From Cristatella mucedo (Eukaryota > Bryozoa > Phylactolaemata > Cristatellidae), in contig WPIO01000071.1 of the NCBI GenBank assembly GCA_009760855.2, positions 1,092,001 through 1,156,000 of the forward strand: DNA of 64,000 nt. Reading direction: 5' to 3'. The notes beneath the pieces are model-generated. The model was given only the letters and a program-made list of their open reading frames with translations, made no database searches and was not told the origin of the DNA. A program made the translations under genes and the position numbers. Positions 1-62,985 of this stretch are shown here, in pieces (positions within the stretch are counted from its first letter, which is position 1; each line of letters starts with the position of its first letter).

Positions 1-417
1 GCCGCGCGGCGGCGGCACCTGTTAGAGCTTCCCAGAGCGGCGGTTCGCGCCTCCGGTGTACTCTCTTTTTGTCTCTCATTTCTTATGTCTGTTTGTTTTA
101 TTTTCTCTTAATTTTTCATTAACCTGATTAAATGCGATTTTGTGAGCGACACCCGGCGTAAGCTCGAGCGCTTACCTCGTGACCGGGCCGAAGTGTTATG
201 CCGTCCCCTCCTTAGTTCGGTTTTCGGCTCTTAAAAACGCCCCGCTGTTGACGCGTTTCTCCGCGGCTAGCGACTATTGTGGCGCCCCTCTCCACACATC
301 CCGCTGCAGAGGGGGCGCGGCCGCCTTGAGGCTCGCAGTGTGCTCATCGGGAGGTAACTCCTATCGCCTGGCGCCGCAATCGCCCGCTCCGAGGCGAACG
401 TTCCTCTGAGGCGCCTT
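1..417. other. Unassigned GC-mixed sequence
   Basis: GC-rich first 60 bp, then mixed sequence. Short open frames only; I see no splice-consistent coding pattern or repeat family. Confidence 0.5.
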
Positions 418-424
418 CTCTCTC

Positions 425-503
<79 letters not shown>
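418..503. repeat. (CT)n microsatellite
   Basis: About 85 bp of CT dinucleotide repeat with a few interruptions at its left end. Open reading frames through it are repeat artefacts. Confidence 0.97.
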
Positions 504-506
<3 letters not shown>

Positions 507-717
507 CTTCCGCCCTGCTTCTCGCCCCGCCCCAATTTTTCAAAGGCCGTCGATAAACCCGAGCTTCGCGTTGCAGTGCATTTTTCGCAGCGAGGGCTCG
601 CCGTGGCGTATCTCAGCAGGTTCGTAGTCAGCGGCCTGGGGAGAGGCGTGCTCCGATCAAGTACCTGGCTAAATGCGCTCACAGGCGTATCTGAAGAGGT
701 AGGTGTTCAGCGTGTCC

Positions 718-838
718 GCGAGGCCGTGTTGGTTTGGTCCCTGGATAAGGCCTTTAACAACCTCGGTCGTGCGCTCGAGCCCAGCGGTATGTGCAAAGCG
801 CTTTAATAGAGCTTCAGTTCTCTTATAGCGCCGCACGC
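718..838 (+). mobile_element. tRNA-derived SINE, family S2 (LINE-tailed)
   Basis: The head TGGTTTGGTCCCTGG...TTAACAACCTCGGT is followed by a B-box-like GCTCGAGCCC and a tail GCAAAGCGCTTTAATAGAGC then TTCTCTTATAGCGC, which parallels the 3' tail of LINE family A. Confidence 0.7.
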
Positions 839-1081
839 ATGAAATATATGTAGATATATATATATATGTTTATTTTTATTTTTATTTACTTTTTTATGTC
901 TGTGGAGGAATGTCGGTGCAAAACAAAAATGCAGTCATGTTCTGTAAGCGAGCTCTTTGCTATGCTAAGCTGCTGGTCTCCTTCGGGTTAGGGGGTCAGG
1001 GTTTGAGCAAGGGGATGGGGAGGAGGAGCATTCAAAGCCGTACATTAGCCAGACACGCGTAAGTTGCCACGCACGTGGGCG

Positions 1082-1235
1082 GTGACCTCGGAGCAGCGCC
1101 GCCGCGTGTCGCCGAGCCGCGTCGCCGCGCCGCGCCGCGTCGCCGAGCCGTGTCGCCGCGCCGCCACTCGCACGCAATGCAACGCAAGCAGCAGCAGCAG
1201 AAGCTGCAGCAGCTGCTGCTGCTGCTGCTGTTCTC
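1082..1235. repeat. CCGCGTCGC-type GC-rich repeat and CAG/CTG tract
   Basis: 1,095-1,165 holds short imperfect repeats of GCCGCGTCGCC/GAGCC; 1,186-1,232 is (CAG)n running into (CTG)n, so the tract can fold on itself. CpG-rich; could be part of a CpG island, but no adjoining gene is recognised. Confidence 0.85.
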
Positions 1236-1439
1236 AGCCGCGCGGCGACAGATTTTATTAGCTGCTTACGCCTCGAAGTACGGAGCGGCGGGAAGTACGG
1301 AGCGGCTTGGGTGCACACGCAGGTCGCAAAATGAGCGAGCGACTGAGCGACAGCATGTGCGGCGGTAGCTTCCGTAACACGCGAAGTCACCGCGAGGACA
1401 TTTTACTGGCCGCGTCGCGTCGGCCATGCTAAGATCCTA

Positions 1440-1524
1440 TTCCCTTTGCACCAAATGTAAAGCACCTAGAAAGAGATTGAGTTCTCTGAGGGCGCTTTAT
1501 CAAGTGCATTATTATTAGTATATT

Positions 1525-1525
<1 letters not shown>
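1440..1525 (+). mobile_element. LINE family A 3' tail (solo)
   Basis: AATGTAAAGCACCTAGAAAG, GAGTTCTCTGAGGGCGCTTT and ATTATT, followed by a TA repeat. Only the last 85 bp of the element is present. Confidence 0.8.
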
Positions 1526-1565
<40 letters not shown>

Positions 1566-1580
1566 TATATATATATACAT
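1526..1580. repeat. (TA)n microsatellite
   Basis: TATATA repeat with one AAATA interruption, directly after a LINE tail. Confidence 0.95.
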
Positions 1581-1667
1581 AAGATCCTGGCCGCGTATTA
1601 AAAGGCATTCGACGTGCGTTGAGGAGAGTGCGGTGAGTACATTTTGCAAGTGGCAGCATTTTTATGG

Positions 1668-1832
1668 GCCGCGATAGCCCAGGAGGTAAAATGATCACTT
1701 CTTCACGATCGAGGTCGTGGGTTCGAATCCTACAGTGGGCGATCCATTATTGCCCACCAATGCAAACGGTCGTGATAACCATTAAGGCTTATCTGCCGCT
1801 ATGCAAACGAGGCTGTTGAATCAGCTAGCCTT
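1668..1832 (+). mobile_element. tRNA-derived SINE, family S1
   Basis: The head GCCGCGATAGCCCAGGAGGT resembles a pol III A-box region and GTGGGTTCGAATCC is a B box. The body runs GTGGGCGATCCATTATTGCC and the tail CTTATCTGCCGCTATGCAAA ends GAGGCTGTTGAATCAGCTA. Confidence 0.88.
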
Positions 1833-1949
1833 TAAACTGTGCGCCCAGCCACACTCTAGTGGCGCCACCTTTAGGAACCTCCATTAGAGGCTTCGTGTGT
1901 GCAAAAGCCGTCTAGGACGCAGTATGGCGGTTGCTGCTGTATGGTTGGT

Positions 1950-2096
1950 TGTGCGGCGGTAGCTTTTCACGACCTCGGTTCCGAGGTCGTGGATTCGAAT
2001 TCTTCCGTGGGCGAGCCTTTATTGCCGCTGCAAGCGGTTGTGATAGTCATTAAGGCTCTTCTGTCGCTATACGAAAGAAGCTGCCAGATCAGCTAC
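1950..2096 (+). mobile_element. tRNA-derived SINE, family S1 (partial head)
   Basis: CACGACCTCGGTTCCGAGGT, B box GTGGATTCGAATTC, body GGGCGAGCCTTTATTGCCGC and tail GCTCTTCTGTCGCTATACGA. The A-box end is decayed or missing. Confidence 0.8.
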
Positions 2097-2099
2097 TAA

Positions 2100-2770
2100 T
2101 TTATAAAGCTGGAATTCGGTCTCTGATCTCACGACTACAATGTTGTACATTCCGGATCGCTTGCACCGCCGTACACATGTTTCATCGGCATGTATATTTT
2201 TTGAATGCATACTATCCCGAAAACGGAAGTCACTGATGATTTGCTGGTCCGTACTGATCAATGGGAGAGAGGCTGCGCGTATAACAGCGCCGATGCTCGT
2301 CCCCCGGTGGACGGTGTAGTGCAGCTCTGCATCGCGATTAAAACACAAGCGGCCACAACTGGGTGCCTAAGCAACAGTTTATTGTGTGCCTGCTAGTAAT
2401 AGTTACGCACGCCGGTGCCAGCGCTTTACGCGGAGCGCACCGGACCGACGGAATTAACAGCGAGAGTTTACATTATTATTAACTCCCGATGCCCGAATAC
2501 AATAAGCCACCGCCTTACGCCTGCGTCGCTAACAATGGTCGCGACCCCGAAGGCGGACCGCTACAGCACCCCAAGATATGAGCTGCTAACTGAGTAGTCG
2601 ACAAAACACAACCGCACAGCCCAAGTTGTACTTAGCTGTTCGCCGCCGTAGGTTCGACTCTCGTGCTCTCGAGGCGTAGTCTTGCATCGACTACCAAAGC
2701 TGCAGCCCCGAGCTCGGTTAGTTGTCTCGTTTTTACTCTCTTTCTCTCTTTCTTTCTCTTTCTCTCTATT

Positions 2771-2810
<40 letters not shown>

Positions 2811-3348
2811 CTCTCTTTCTCGCTCTCTTTCTCTCTCTCTTTCTCTCTCTGAACTCTTGACCTTGAGCGTAGCTGCCACTTTGTTGGCCTACTCGCTTCC
2901 GCCTGTAATTTATTGGATGGCTCCTGCCCGAATTTGCCATCCTTTCGCTCTTTGTCTAATGGAGTACAGTAGTCGCTCTACATCCTGACCACTCTTTGTC
3001 TGACCGAAGCTCCATTCTAACCTGAGCAAGTCTCGCCGTCAGACTGACACCTCGCTCAACTCCCGGTTAGCTATTGTGTCTAGTCAGCCCGCTACGGGTT
3101 TCTATAGTTGCCGTAGTCAGACCCACTAAGGGAAGGGCTAGTATCGCGGCTAACCTGAGAGCCGCCCCAGTGCTCGTACATAAATGAGAATAGCAAAGGA
3201 ATTCTCATAGAGAAAAATTAAGTTTTCTTGGAGCTTGATATATATATGTTATGTTTAATTTCTTTTGATGATAACAGTAATAAGAACTATTTAAAAAGCT
3301 TTTTTAATTTTCCCAATACAGATTTTGCTATGCAAGGATTTTGCCATA
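2100..3348. other. Unassigned stretch (except the CT tract)
   Basis: No gene, SINE or LINE recognised between the S1 SINE and the family-A LINE apart from the pyrimidine tract at 2,730-2,855. Confidence 0.5.
2730..2855. repeat. CT/TTTC-rich pyrimidine tract
   Basis: Imperfect (CT)n and (TTTC)n mixture of about 125 bp. Confidence 0.93.
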
Positions 3349-5310
3349 TAATAATAATAATAATAATAATTCACTTGATAAAGCGCCCTCAGAGAACTTG
3401 ATCTCTCTCTAGGCGCTTTACATTTGCTGCAAAGGGAAATGCAATTGAATGGTATGTAAAATCATGCTTGAAAAAACAAACTAAATGAATTATATGGTTA
3501 GGGGTGACATGCACAGGGTCAGCATGCAAATGTGGTTAGTGGCAGCATGCACAGTGTCAGCATGCATAAGCACATCAAGGACGAATCACAGAGACCCACT
3601 AAATGCTGTCCTAAATAGGTGTGTTTTAGGTTCCTTTTAAATGTGGTCAGGTCAAGGGATGTTCTGACGCAGGTCGGGAGGGAGTTCCAGGCTTTGGGAG
3701 CATATGAACTAAATGCACGGTCTCCAAAGGATTTAAGGTTTGTACGAGGTATTTGTAGACTGTTGGATTCCGAAAAGCAGGTGGTGCGATGCTTAGCCTG
3801 ATGGGGTAGTATATCTGACAGATAGGCTGGAGCCATAGGATAAAGGAACCTAAAAGTGAGGGACAAAACCTTGAAGTCAATCCGTTGCTTGACTGGTAGC
3901 CAGTGCAGGTCGGCGAGAAGTGGAGTAATGTGGCAACTGCGATGCTCACGATAGACAAGCCTAGCTGCAGAGTTTTGCACCAGCTGCAATCACCTGATCG
4001 CACATGCTGGTAGGCCAGTAAGCAGTGAGTTGCAGAAGTCGAGACGAGATGTCACGAATGCATGGACCAACTTAGATGTGGTATCTTTATCTAAACAAGC
4101 CCGAATTTTAGCAATGTTATGAAGCTGAAAATAGGCGGATTTGACTGTGGAGCTGATATGGTCGTCTAACGAGAGGTCACTTTGAAAAATGACACCTAAA
4201 TTTCGAGTTGATTCAACTGGAGATATGCTGGCACAGCCAATTTTGAGAGTCAGCCTTTCCAATCTCTGGATCACACTGGGTTTGCCCATAACTAGTAAGT
4301 TAGTTTTATCATCGTTAAGTTTTAGAAAATTTGCTGCCATCCATGTGCGGATGTCATAAATGCATGCAGCTAGTGATTTTAGAGAATTTGAGGTGCTCGA
4401 AGGCTGGGAGGGATCAAAGCAAAGGTACAACTGAGTGTCATCTGCATAGAAGTGAAAGCCTAGATTGTGCTTGGCAATCACATCAGCAAGAGGGCAGAGT
4501 ATAAACCGTGAAAAGAACCGGACCTAGCACTGAGCCCTGAGGTACTCCATATTTCAGAGGTACTTCAGATGATCTTTGTCCATTCACTTCAATACTCTGG
4601 AGTCTCCCACTGAGATAGGACCTGAACCACTGCAGAGCAGTGCCAGTGATGCCCAGGCGAGATGAGAGGCGCTCTAGAAGAACTTTGTAATCGATGGTAT
4701 CAAAAGCTGCCGAAAGATCAAGCAAAACAAGCAGAGACACTCTACCCATGTCTGCATTCCTAAGTAGGTCGTTGTATACCCGAAGCAATGCTGACTCTGT
4801 GGAGTGATTAGCTCTAAAGCCAGACTGGAACTTACTAGCAAGGTGTGAGGTTTCGATATACGAGTTCAGCTGGTCCGCCACGACCCGTTCGAGTGTCTTT
4901 GATAGGAATGGTAGAAGGGAAACTGGGCGGTAGTTGCTCAAGTTCTCTTGGTCAAGTGTAGTTTTCTTGAGAAGTGGCCTGACTACAGCTTTTTTGAAAG
5001 GTGCTGGGACATGACCTGAGGCTAATGACATATTAATTATGTTAGTTATGCATGGCAGCCGCAGATCAACGCAACGTAGGAGCAGGACAGTGGGAATAGG
5101 GTCCAGAGGACTTGTTGTCTTCTTTGATTGAGATACGAACTTTAGGACTAGATCACTAGTGACCTGCTTAAATGCAGACATTGAGGTGCAGCCAGGAACC
5201 GAGGAACAGCATTCTAGTGGGGAGGTTGTCATCGCAGGGATGGATTCCCTGATCTTGTCCATCTTCTGCACAAAGAATCGAGAGAAGCGATCGGCTAGAT
5301 CATCATTAGG
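3349..5310 (-). mobile_element. LINE family A (CR1/L2 type), 5'-truncated copy with broken ORF
   Basis: On the minus strand the reverse transcriptase reads NYRPVSLLPFLSKTLERVVA, LLDLSAAFDTID, YGVPQGSVLGPVLF and YADDTQLYLCF, followed by the family's C-terminal segment ([32 protein letters not shown]). The ORF is interrupted by frameshifts near 4,482 and 3,990. The 3' end at the low coordinate carries the conserved tail (GCGCCCTCAGAGAACTT...) and an (ATT)n repeat. The 5' end is lost before the endonuclease region; truncation is near 5,310, just ahead of URB1. Confidence 0.93.
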
Positions 5311-5536
5311 CCAAAGCAAGATTGCCCATTAGTAGTGGGGGGCAGCTGACACTCAAGCCCACCTTTTAAAGCAAATTTAGAGTTTTGCGTACATGAGCAG
5401 GAGCTGTCTGCAATTTCTCCCACTTTTAGGCTAGTTGGAAGGTGAGGGACGTAAAAGTCCGTTGCTTAGTCGTCGTTTCCCGGTCGTTATGCTTCCGGCG
5501 AATGGACAGGAAGCGGATGTAAGTAATTCTCAAGCA
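5311..5536 (+). promoter_or_regulatory. Probable URB1 promoter and 5' UTR
   Basis: About 180 bp separates the 5' end of an upstream minus-strand LINE (near 5310) from the first in-frame ATG (5489). I see no TATA box near a plausible start. The stretch moves from LINE-like AT-rich sequence to GC-rich sequence at the coding start. The promoter assignment rests only on position. A perfect donor-like GAT/GTAAGT occurs at 5516-5524, between the two candidate ATGs. Confidence 0.35.
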
Positions 5537-56698
<51,162 letters not shown>

Positions 56699-58776
56699 TG
56701 CATTCAGGCCACTTCGTGTTTGGTCAACTGGGAAGCAGAAATGATTTTACACCCACAGCTTCGAGGATCTGGTTACCGGTTTTTTCCTTGAGACTTTTGT
56801 TGAAAATGAGTTGTGAACGTCCTGCAGTCGTACGAAAGCTTCAATATAACTCATCTTTGGGATTATCAGATGCACTGGCAAGATTCAAATGATGACTGCA
56901 TTAAGTGGGGGGGGGGTAGGGCAGCTGCTGCCTCTGCTAGATCGGCTAGATTGTCGGAGGCAGTAAATGATGTTACTACATATGTAGCTCGTTCTTAAAC
57001 ATCGTGCGCGTCTTGTATTTTTTATTGCAGTAACACGACATTCGCCAGTTTCAATTACAAAGAATGACAAGACAAGTGTTTCAGAGCCGCCGCCGGGTTC
57101 GGATTCCTTATGTCTGTCGTCCATTGATTATTTCGTAGCTCTAGAGAGGAAAGATGTAATTTGTCGCTCAATAGTGAGGCCCACAGTCGCGGGCACTGGA
57201 TTTAGCTCGCACGTTGCTCTATTCTAGCTGCATCCTTCCTGGTCTCTTCCGGATCCTGTACTAAACTGACGAGCAAAGGTAACAGAGCTCTTTAGGTGGT
57301 TTATTTGCTCAAACTGTTTCAGCACTTTGAGGCTGCATGTTAATGTTGAGCAATGGCCCCATCAATGTGGGATTTATCCCCCTTTAAGCACATTTGTTAA
57401 CATTGACACGGACCGATGTGGAACGGTCGCACTGCAAATTAGCACAAGCAGCAAATGTGTACATAAGCTATCTTTTGGTGTTACAGTGGCTACGGTGCCT
57501 ACCTTCGGACGATCTGTAAGAGCCAATGGCATAGTAATAATGGTAATACACCTAGTAATAATAGTAATACTTCGTATAACACTCAAAATGAACTATCTCT
57601 TTCTAGGCACTTTACAGAGGCTGGATAGAAAGCTTGACCAAATGATTAGTCTTCGGCAGAATGACCAAGCAGGCAGTCTATAGAAAATTAGACAATACTC
57701 TGCTCTGTAAAAATGTGCCAAAGCCCTCCAAAAGATGCAGGAAACTCGGCCCAAGCTGTCCTGCAACCTAGAAACAATTACAAGTAATTTTTCATATAAT
57801 AAGGAAGCACGATTGCGAATATAAAGTTCAAGGGCGCTTGAGGACATTTATAGCAATACTCAATCTACACTCGAGTAATTAATGGATACACAAGTAGAGC
57901 CCTATAACTCATCATATTCAGAATTTCATGTTGATCGGTGTAGTACTGGGCGAGTTATGGAATTTACAAATATTTAAAGATACACTAGGGAAAGCTGTTT
58001 TTAAGTACTTACCCGAGCAAGCTGCGAACATGCATCTAGACGTTCAACAAGTTGGGACGGAGGACACATGCAAATGTCTGTAAATTTTTCATATCTAAAT
58101 GTTGCTTCTGGTTCGCTACCAGGTTAGAAGTAGAAAGCATTATTATTTTGTTGTTTAATCACCATAACTTGGGATCGCATTTCTAGCACGTTAGTATTTT
58201 AAAAAGTACCCTGAACAATCGATTGCCTGCTCAATCATACCTGCTGCTTTCTCGAGTTAGGCCGAAAGCAATCTCTAAAAATCGCATACTAGTCATTCGG
58301 CAACAAAAAGTCTGCGAACGGTAAGAGCCGCTATTTTTGGTATCGAATTGACAGGCCAGTACAACAGGCTGGACTCATGTGCGATGAGGTGGCCAACCGT
58401 GGCAACAGCCGCTCTTGTAAGTGTGCAGTGGCCGTGATATCATGATAACCGCCGCGTGACAGTCTTGCTGTTGGCTAGCTCGGTCTCTGCTTCCGGCAAA
58501 TAATGGACGTATATATCAAAAAGAGTCTTCCACAAGTAAGTGCAACACTTTTAGGAGATACGATCCGTGCACTGAAAGCCATCTTAGCCAGCAGCGCCAC
58601 TACTTGAATAAAGAATAGAAGCAGAAGTGACATTGAAGGAAGTCAGAGGTGCCTCTACAGCAGAGAATTTCGCAAGAGCGCTAGCACAATGGGCGGATAA
58701 TCAGAAAAAGTGTGTAAATATACCACGTAATCTATAAAATAAGCATACAATAGATAATAAAATCGTAGACATAAGT
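56699..58776. other. Sequence downstream of URB1
   Basis: Only a solo LINE tail at 57,538. 57,850-58,650 is AT-rich and shows no repeat family or coding pattern. I do not see a clear AATAAA soon after the URB1 stop. Confidence 0.45.
57538..57625 (-). mobile_element. LINE family A 3' tail (solo, decayed)
   Basis: An AATAATGG/AATAATAG run then CTCTTTCTAGGCACTTTACA, the minus-strand tail of the family. It lies downstream of URB1. Confidence 0.6.
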
Positions 58777-59100
58777 ATAGCGCCCTCAGAGAGCTAAACG
58801 CACGCCTAGGCACTTTACGCATACTGTAGATGGAGCACGTCAATTTGACTAGATATAAGGAACTGGTGCAAGAAGAGATGGAATGAGAAGTGATGGAAAT
58901 GATGAGATTGTCAAGCCTGCAACAGACGAGCATAGCTGCTGAGTTTTGCCCCAACTGTTGGGTGCCTTATTTCGTAGGCTGTAGGACCTGCATGGTCAGG
59001 CACCTGTCTGTCGTGAGTGACGAAATTACTACGTTACGCAGCTTCGCACTGGCTTCTTATCAAGTAGCGAAAGACTTTGTGATCGGCTTTGTCACTTTAT
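58777..59100. mobile_element. Decayed LINE family A fragments, mixed orientation
   Basis: 58,777-58,950 is a minus-strand 3' tail (GCGCCCTCAGAGAGCT) plus a short body. 58,980-59,100 reads on the plus strand like the LINE segment that includes GCTTCGCACTGGCTTCTTATC. Too decayed to define ends. Confidence 0.45.
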
Positions 59101-59134
59101 TTCCATTCAATTGATCCAGCTTATCTGTAGGAAC

Positions 59135-59335
59135 TGCAGTTTGACATTCTCTAGCGGCCGGGCTCAAAGACTGTTTATTCACGCGGACGCCCCGCAGTGG
59201 GCCAGTACGCGACTGCCCGCCCGGCGTCCTCGACCTGATTGCCCGGGCCTTTGCCGCCCGTTACTTATATACCGCTGCCATAAATCGCAACAGCCTATAA
59301 TCCAATGACAGTGTCATGATCTCAAAATAGCCACA
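59135..59335 (-). repeat. 3' LTR of the LTR element
   Basis: On the minus strand it contains GGTATATAAG (59,264-59,273) and AATAAA (59,174-59,179) in the order TATA then polyadenylation signal. It shares TTTGCCGCCCG, CGCAACAGCC and ATCCAA.GACAGTGTCAT with the partner repeat. Confidence 0.75.
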
Positions 59336-59860
59336 TTCCCTTGATCTCAAGATCAAATGGGGCAACGACAAAACATGGCATTACAAACGCGAAATAATAA
59401 TACATGCCGCCCTGAACTGCTTTCTCAGCTAGTGCGAGGTTAGCTAGCTAATGGCCGCTCGGAGGAGGCAAGTGAAAGAACGGCCTTTGCTAACTCGCGG
59501 GCTATGTATGGCACGAGCTTTGCCGCATAGCCGAGCCATACAGCTTTCCAACGCATCACCAGTCTCCAATGCCAGACCAGTCTCTGCCGCCGCACGGGGC
59601 TTCCGGGCATTCGCCCGAATGCCTGCCTGTCTTCTGGACTGCAACTGGTGTCGCCTCGAGATTCGGCTCCTGTACGACTGCCTTTATCAGCTCCGTGTCG
59701 GCCACTCCTGCGCCATTGGCTTCGGTATGTCCGCGTAGACGTGTCGAGCCTCCTCGACGGGCGTCTCGATCACGTCTTCTGCTGGCCCCTCGCGCGTCTC
59801 CGCCACCAGCAGTTCGGAAACCGAGGCGACCACACTGTGTGCCACCATCTGCTGCTGCTG

Positions 59861-60670
59861 TCACTCCTCCTCGGTCTTCGCCTCCGACAGATCGGCAAGT
59901 ATCTCGTGTGCCTTCTCGGCGAGCGTCTCGCCCGCCTCCTTAGCGGACGCCTCACGCACTTTCGCTGGCGCTAACGCTTCGTTCCGAGCCACCGTCGTAT
60001 CCGAGATCATAAGCACCGACTTGCTGGCCAACGGCGCTGTCTCGCTCTCTACAAATGCTTTCCCAGCCACCGCCACCTCTCTGGTGCCTCTCTGGTAATC
60101 ACAGCCGTCGCTCTGCAGGACACTGCCGCCTCTCTTCCGGACGCGGCCGTCTCTGTGCCGGATGCCTCCGTCTCGCTCGTGAACGCCGCCTCTGCAGGCT
60201 CTGCCGCCGTCTCAGCCGCCACCTCTGCGGGCTCAACCGGCGTCTCTGCTGGCTCTGCCTTCGTCGCCCGGCACACCGTCGGCGATTGTTGCTGCCGCTC
60301 CCGGTCGCTCTTGTCGGCTTCCTCAGTCCAACCAGCGTTTACCAAATCCGAGCGCAGCAGCCGAGCTATATTGGCCTCCACCTCCGGCCGCTTCGGCGCT
60401 ATCGCCTCCACTTTCCTGACACTCTGCAAGTCTGATCGCCGAAGCCTGTCCTCACCTTCAGTGCTTGCAACCTTCACCTTCACGAGTGTTGCGCGCAGCT
60501 GGGCGTCGTCCTCTTGCAACGAGTCAGGAAGGGTGGCAGCGAACATTAATGCACCAGGAACATAAATATGTACGTGTACCGCAAAGCTGGATCGACACCT
60601 CTTTCGTTAAGCATCCTCTCCGAGTCGAGCAGCCAGCTGACGAAGTCGTCCCCTTCCTAGTAGTATTCCA
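59861..60670 (-). pseudogene. Gag-like remnant of the LTR element, frameshifted
   Basis: Reading downward from about 60,670, a short open stretch with capsid-like character (FVSWLLDSERMLNERGVDPA) meets a stop near 60,547. A second frame (60,546-60,049) carries on the theme (PDSLQEDDAQLRATLVKVKV) and then turns into a Glu/Ala/Pro-rich tail; a third continues to 59,861. No zinc knuckle, protease or RT is visible. Gag identity is inferred from composition and the LTR context. Confidence 0.45.
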
Positions 60671-60718
60671 GCATCATCTCCTGGCGCGGGCCACTCTGCC
60701 GCTTCTGCCTAAATAGCT

Positions 60719-60933
60719 TGTAGTTTGGCATTCTCTAAGCGGCAGGTACGCGATACCACACAGAACACCGAAGAGGCCTCAAAGACGTTTATTCACGCGG
60801 ACGCCGAAGCTAACCAGTACGCAACTTCGCACCCGGCGCCCTCGACCTTTGACTTCCGGGCCTTTGCCGCCCGTTGCCATAAGTCGCAACAGCCCATAAT
60901 CCAACGACAGTGTCATAATCTCAAAAAACCATA
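60719..60933 (-). repeat. 5' LTR of the LTR element, TATA segment missing
   Basis: Aligns with the 3' LTR but lacks the segment holding the TATA box (around 60,880) and carries extra sequence near 60,745-60,775. The AATAAA on the minus strand is kept (60,788-60,793). Loss of the TATA box suggests it can no longer start transcription as its partner could. Confidence 0.7.
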
Positions 60934-60984
60934 GGAACTTCTTTCCATCACGCTAGGCATCGTAGTACCCGCTCTGCCTACTCA

Positions 60985-61300
60985 AGTCGTGCAGCTGTGC
61001 CTCGAGCAAATACCAAATCCTTTCGAGATCTGAGCCTTCTAGTTCGTACAGTCCCAAAGCCTTAGGACTGACTCCCGAGCGATGTCATGCCGCTCTCTTA
61101 CGTCACGCCGTTTAAACAGGAGCAAATAATGCACCTGCTGTAGTAATTGCCAGGTCCGAGTGAACTTTTTTGTGCTTACGCGTGCTGTGCATGTTATCGC
61201 TAACATCATTTACATGCTCCCTATATCGTATATTTTAAGTGCCAAAGAGATTTGGTTTTCTGGATGTACTTGTAAAATGTTACTATTTTTATAACGGCAG
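60985..61300 (+). mobile_element. Decayed LINE family A 3' fragment
   Basis: Recognisable only by spaced matches to the family (TAGTTCGTACAGTCCCAAAGCC, GTGCTTACGCGTGCTGTGCA and a degenerate AGTGCCAAAGAGATTTGG tail). It is clearly older than the other copies. Confidence 0.5.
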
Positions 61301-62519
61301 TATTCAATGCATGTTACTAATCGGGTGTAGTAATAACCGATAGCCCCGATTGTTTTCTAGTGTACTTTTGATTGCCTGATACATGCGAACCTTGCTATCT
61401 TGTTGCACCTTGACACAGATTTGGTTCTTTTGGAGCGCTAGGAAAACAAAATATGATTATTATCATTAAGGCTGGGTGACCTTGAAGTGTAGGACAAGTG
61501 CTAGATGACATATTACGTGGAAAGGAAGGCGTTTTCCTGTGCGGGAGTCGCGAAGGCGGGACTTTGAATTTCCGGACCGGATCTTGGAGCATTCAGAATC
61601 CTTCCGGTAGCCTCGGTTAAGGTAAAAAATTCGATCCAAATGGCTAAAAAGCCTCCCAATCCAGTTACCAGTTGTTACGCGTTGAAACTGCATCAAGTGG
61701 GAAAGCTATATTAGAAAAAAAGCTTAGAAACCTTTATTAGTCTCGACCCTCTCATCAGCTACGACCCTCTCTAGAGACCTCTCAGTGGTTCTTGAAATCA
61801 CTATGCTGATTTGTATGTAAAAACTAGGCACTGGACGAGTCAACTGTGCTCTGGGCTTCAAAATAGTAAAGCTCTACCCCATTTTGTTGCTATACAGATG
61901 CGGCCGTCTGTGGCTGCGGAACACACTGTTCCACGCTATGGACAAGCTCTTAAATTGTAACAAATCTTCTTTGATCTTTACTGTTTAAAGTATCAAAAGT
62001 CCTTTATTTAAAAGTGACACTGCGAACTCCCAGCGAGAGAGCCCCGACTGCACCGCGGTGCTTCCCTTTCACTGCCCCTCTCCTCCCTATCCGTCGCAAC
62101 TCGCTACACCCAAGGTCAGACAGCTATAATTACACGACACAGCGAGCTCCTCTTTGGCAGCACGTAGCTGGTAGACCAAAGAGAGCCGGTCGTTACAACG
62201 CCCTAAACAACCAAGCCGACGGCCGCCAAATCTGGCGAAACCCGCCACCAAAGTATCTAATTATAAACTATACTGTTGGCAAAACGTAGACGCAGAGCCA
62301 CAGCTCAGGTTTCCTATGCTTCGCCGCTGGATACAAGATTGTTCGTAAGCCTTTCACATTGGCCATTATTCGACCGATAGATTAAAAGTGCTATTTCGTC
62401 GTATTTCGAGTTCCTTGCGATTTATCGCAGTCCTTTTCTTCCAAAGGCGAAAATTTCGCGAAAAGGCGCCAAGGTCGTCAAGCTGCCAATGTAGTACGTT
62501 GGTGTGAATGATTTATCAG
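61301..62519. other. Unassigned AT-rich stretch
   Basis: No coding pattern, SINE or LINE recognised. Confidence 0.5.
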
Positions 62520-62985
62520 AAAAACTCAATCACCGTTCCGCTGAAATCTCTCTGCTACTGCGTGGCCAACGACAACCCTGGGTAGCAACGACGACAGAAG
62601 TGACGCTTCCCCAGTACAGTTCGATCAATCGGCGAGGATTTGACGTCATCGGTCCGTAGTCGTACGAATTAGGCAGAATAGCAAGAGAATGAAGGTACGT
62701 GAAATTGAGTGACAGAATATTGAAGACGATACGCTGTCTGGATAAATGGAGAGCAGGTGCAGATTTTGTTGAGTGGTGGAATATCACAGTTACGTTGTAA
62801 ACGACTTTCACAGGCTTAGCTGCCGAGTTTTGCACAGTTTGTAACATCTATTTGCATTAGGATAGAATGAACAACTGCAGCAAGTAAAGTGAAGGAAGTC
62901 TCGTCGGGATGTCTCGAATTCACGGGCTGCCAGATTGACCGTGGTGTCCCTATCCGAGCAAGCCCCAATTTTGGTAATGTTATGT
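62520..62985 (-). mobile_element. Decayed LINE family A fragment
   Basis: The minus strand retains TVQNSAAKPV-like and ILSLNFTYLHSLA-like remnants of the family-A C-terminal domain and the CGTGGTGTCCCTATCCGAGC segment (DRDTT). The ORF is broken throughout. Confidence 0.6.

Larger units (their letters stand above)
59135..60933 (-). mobile_element. Small non-autonomous LTR retrotransposon with gag-like remnant
   Basis: Two related direct repeats of about 200 bp (59,135-59,335 and 60,719-60,933) start TG and end near CA, and are flanked by GGAAC at 59,130-59,134 and 60,934-60,938, a 5-bp target duplication. The 1.38-kb interior holds a gag-like coding remnant on the minus strand and no pol. The two repeats differ by many substitutions and indels, so the copy is old. 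Confidence 0.75.
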
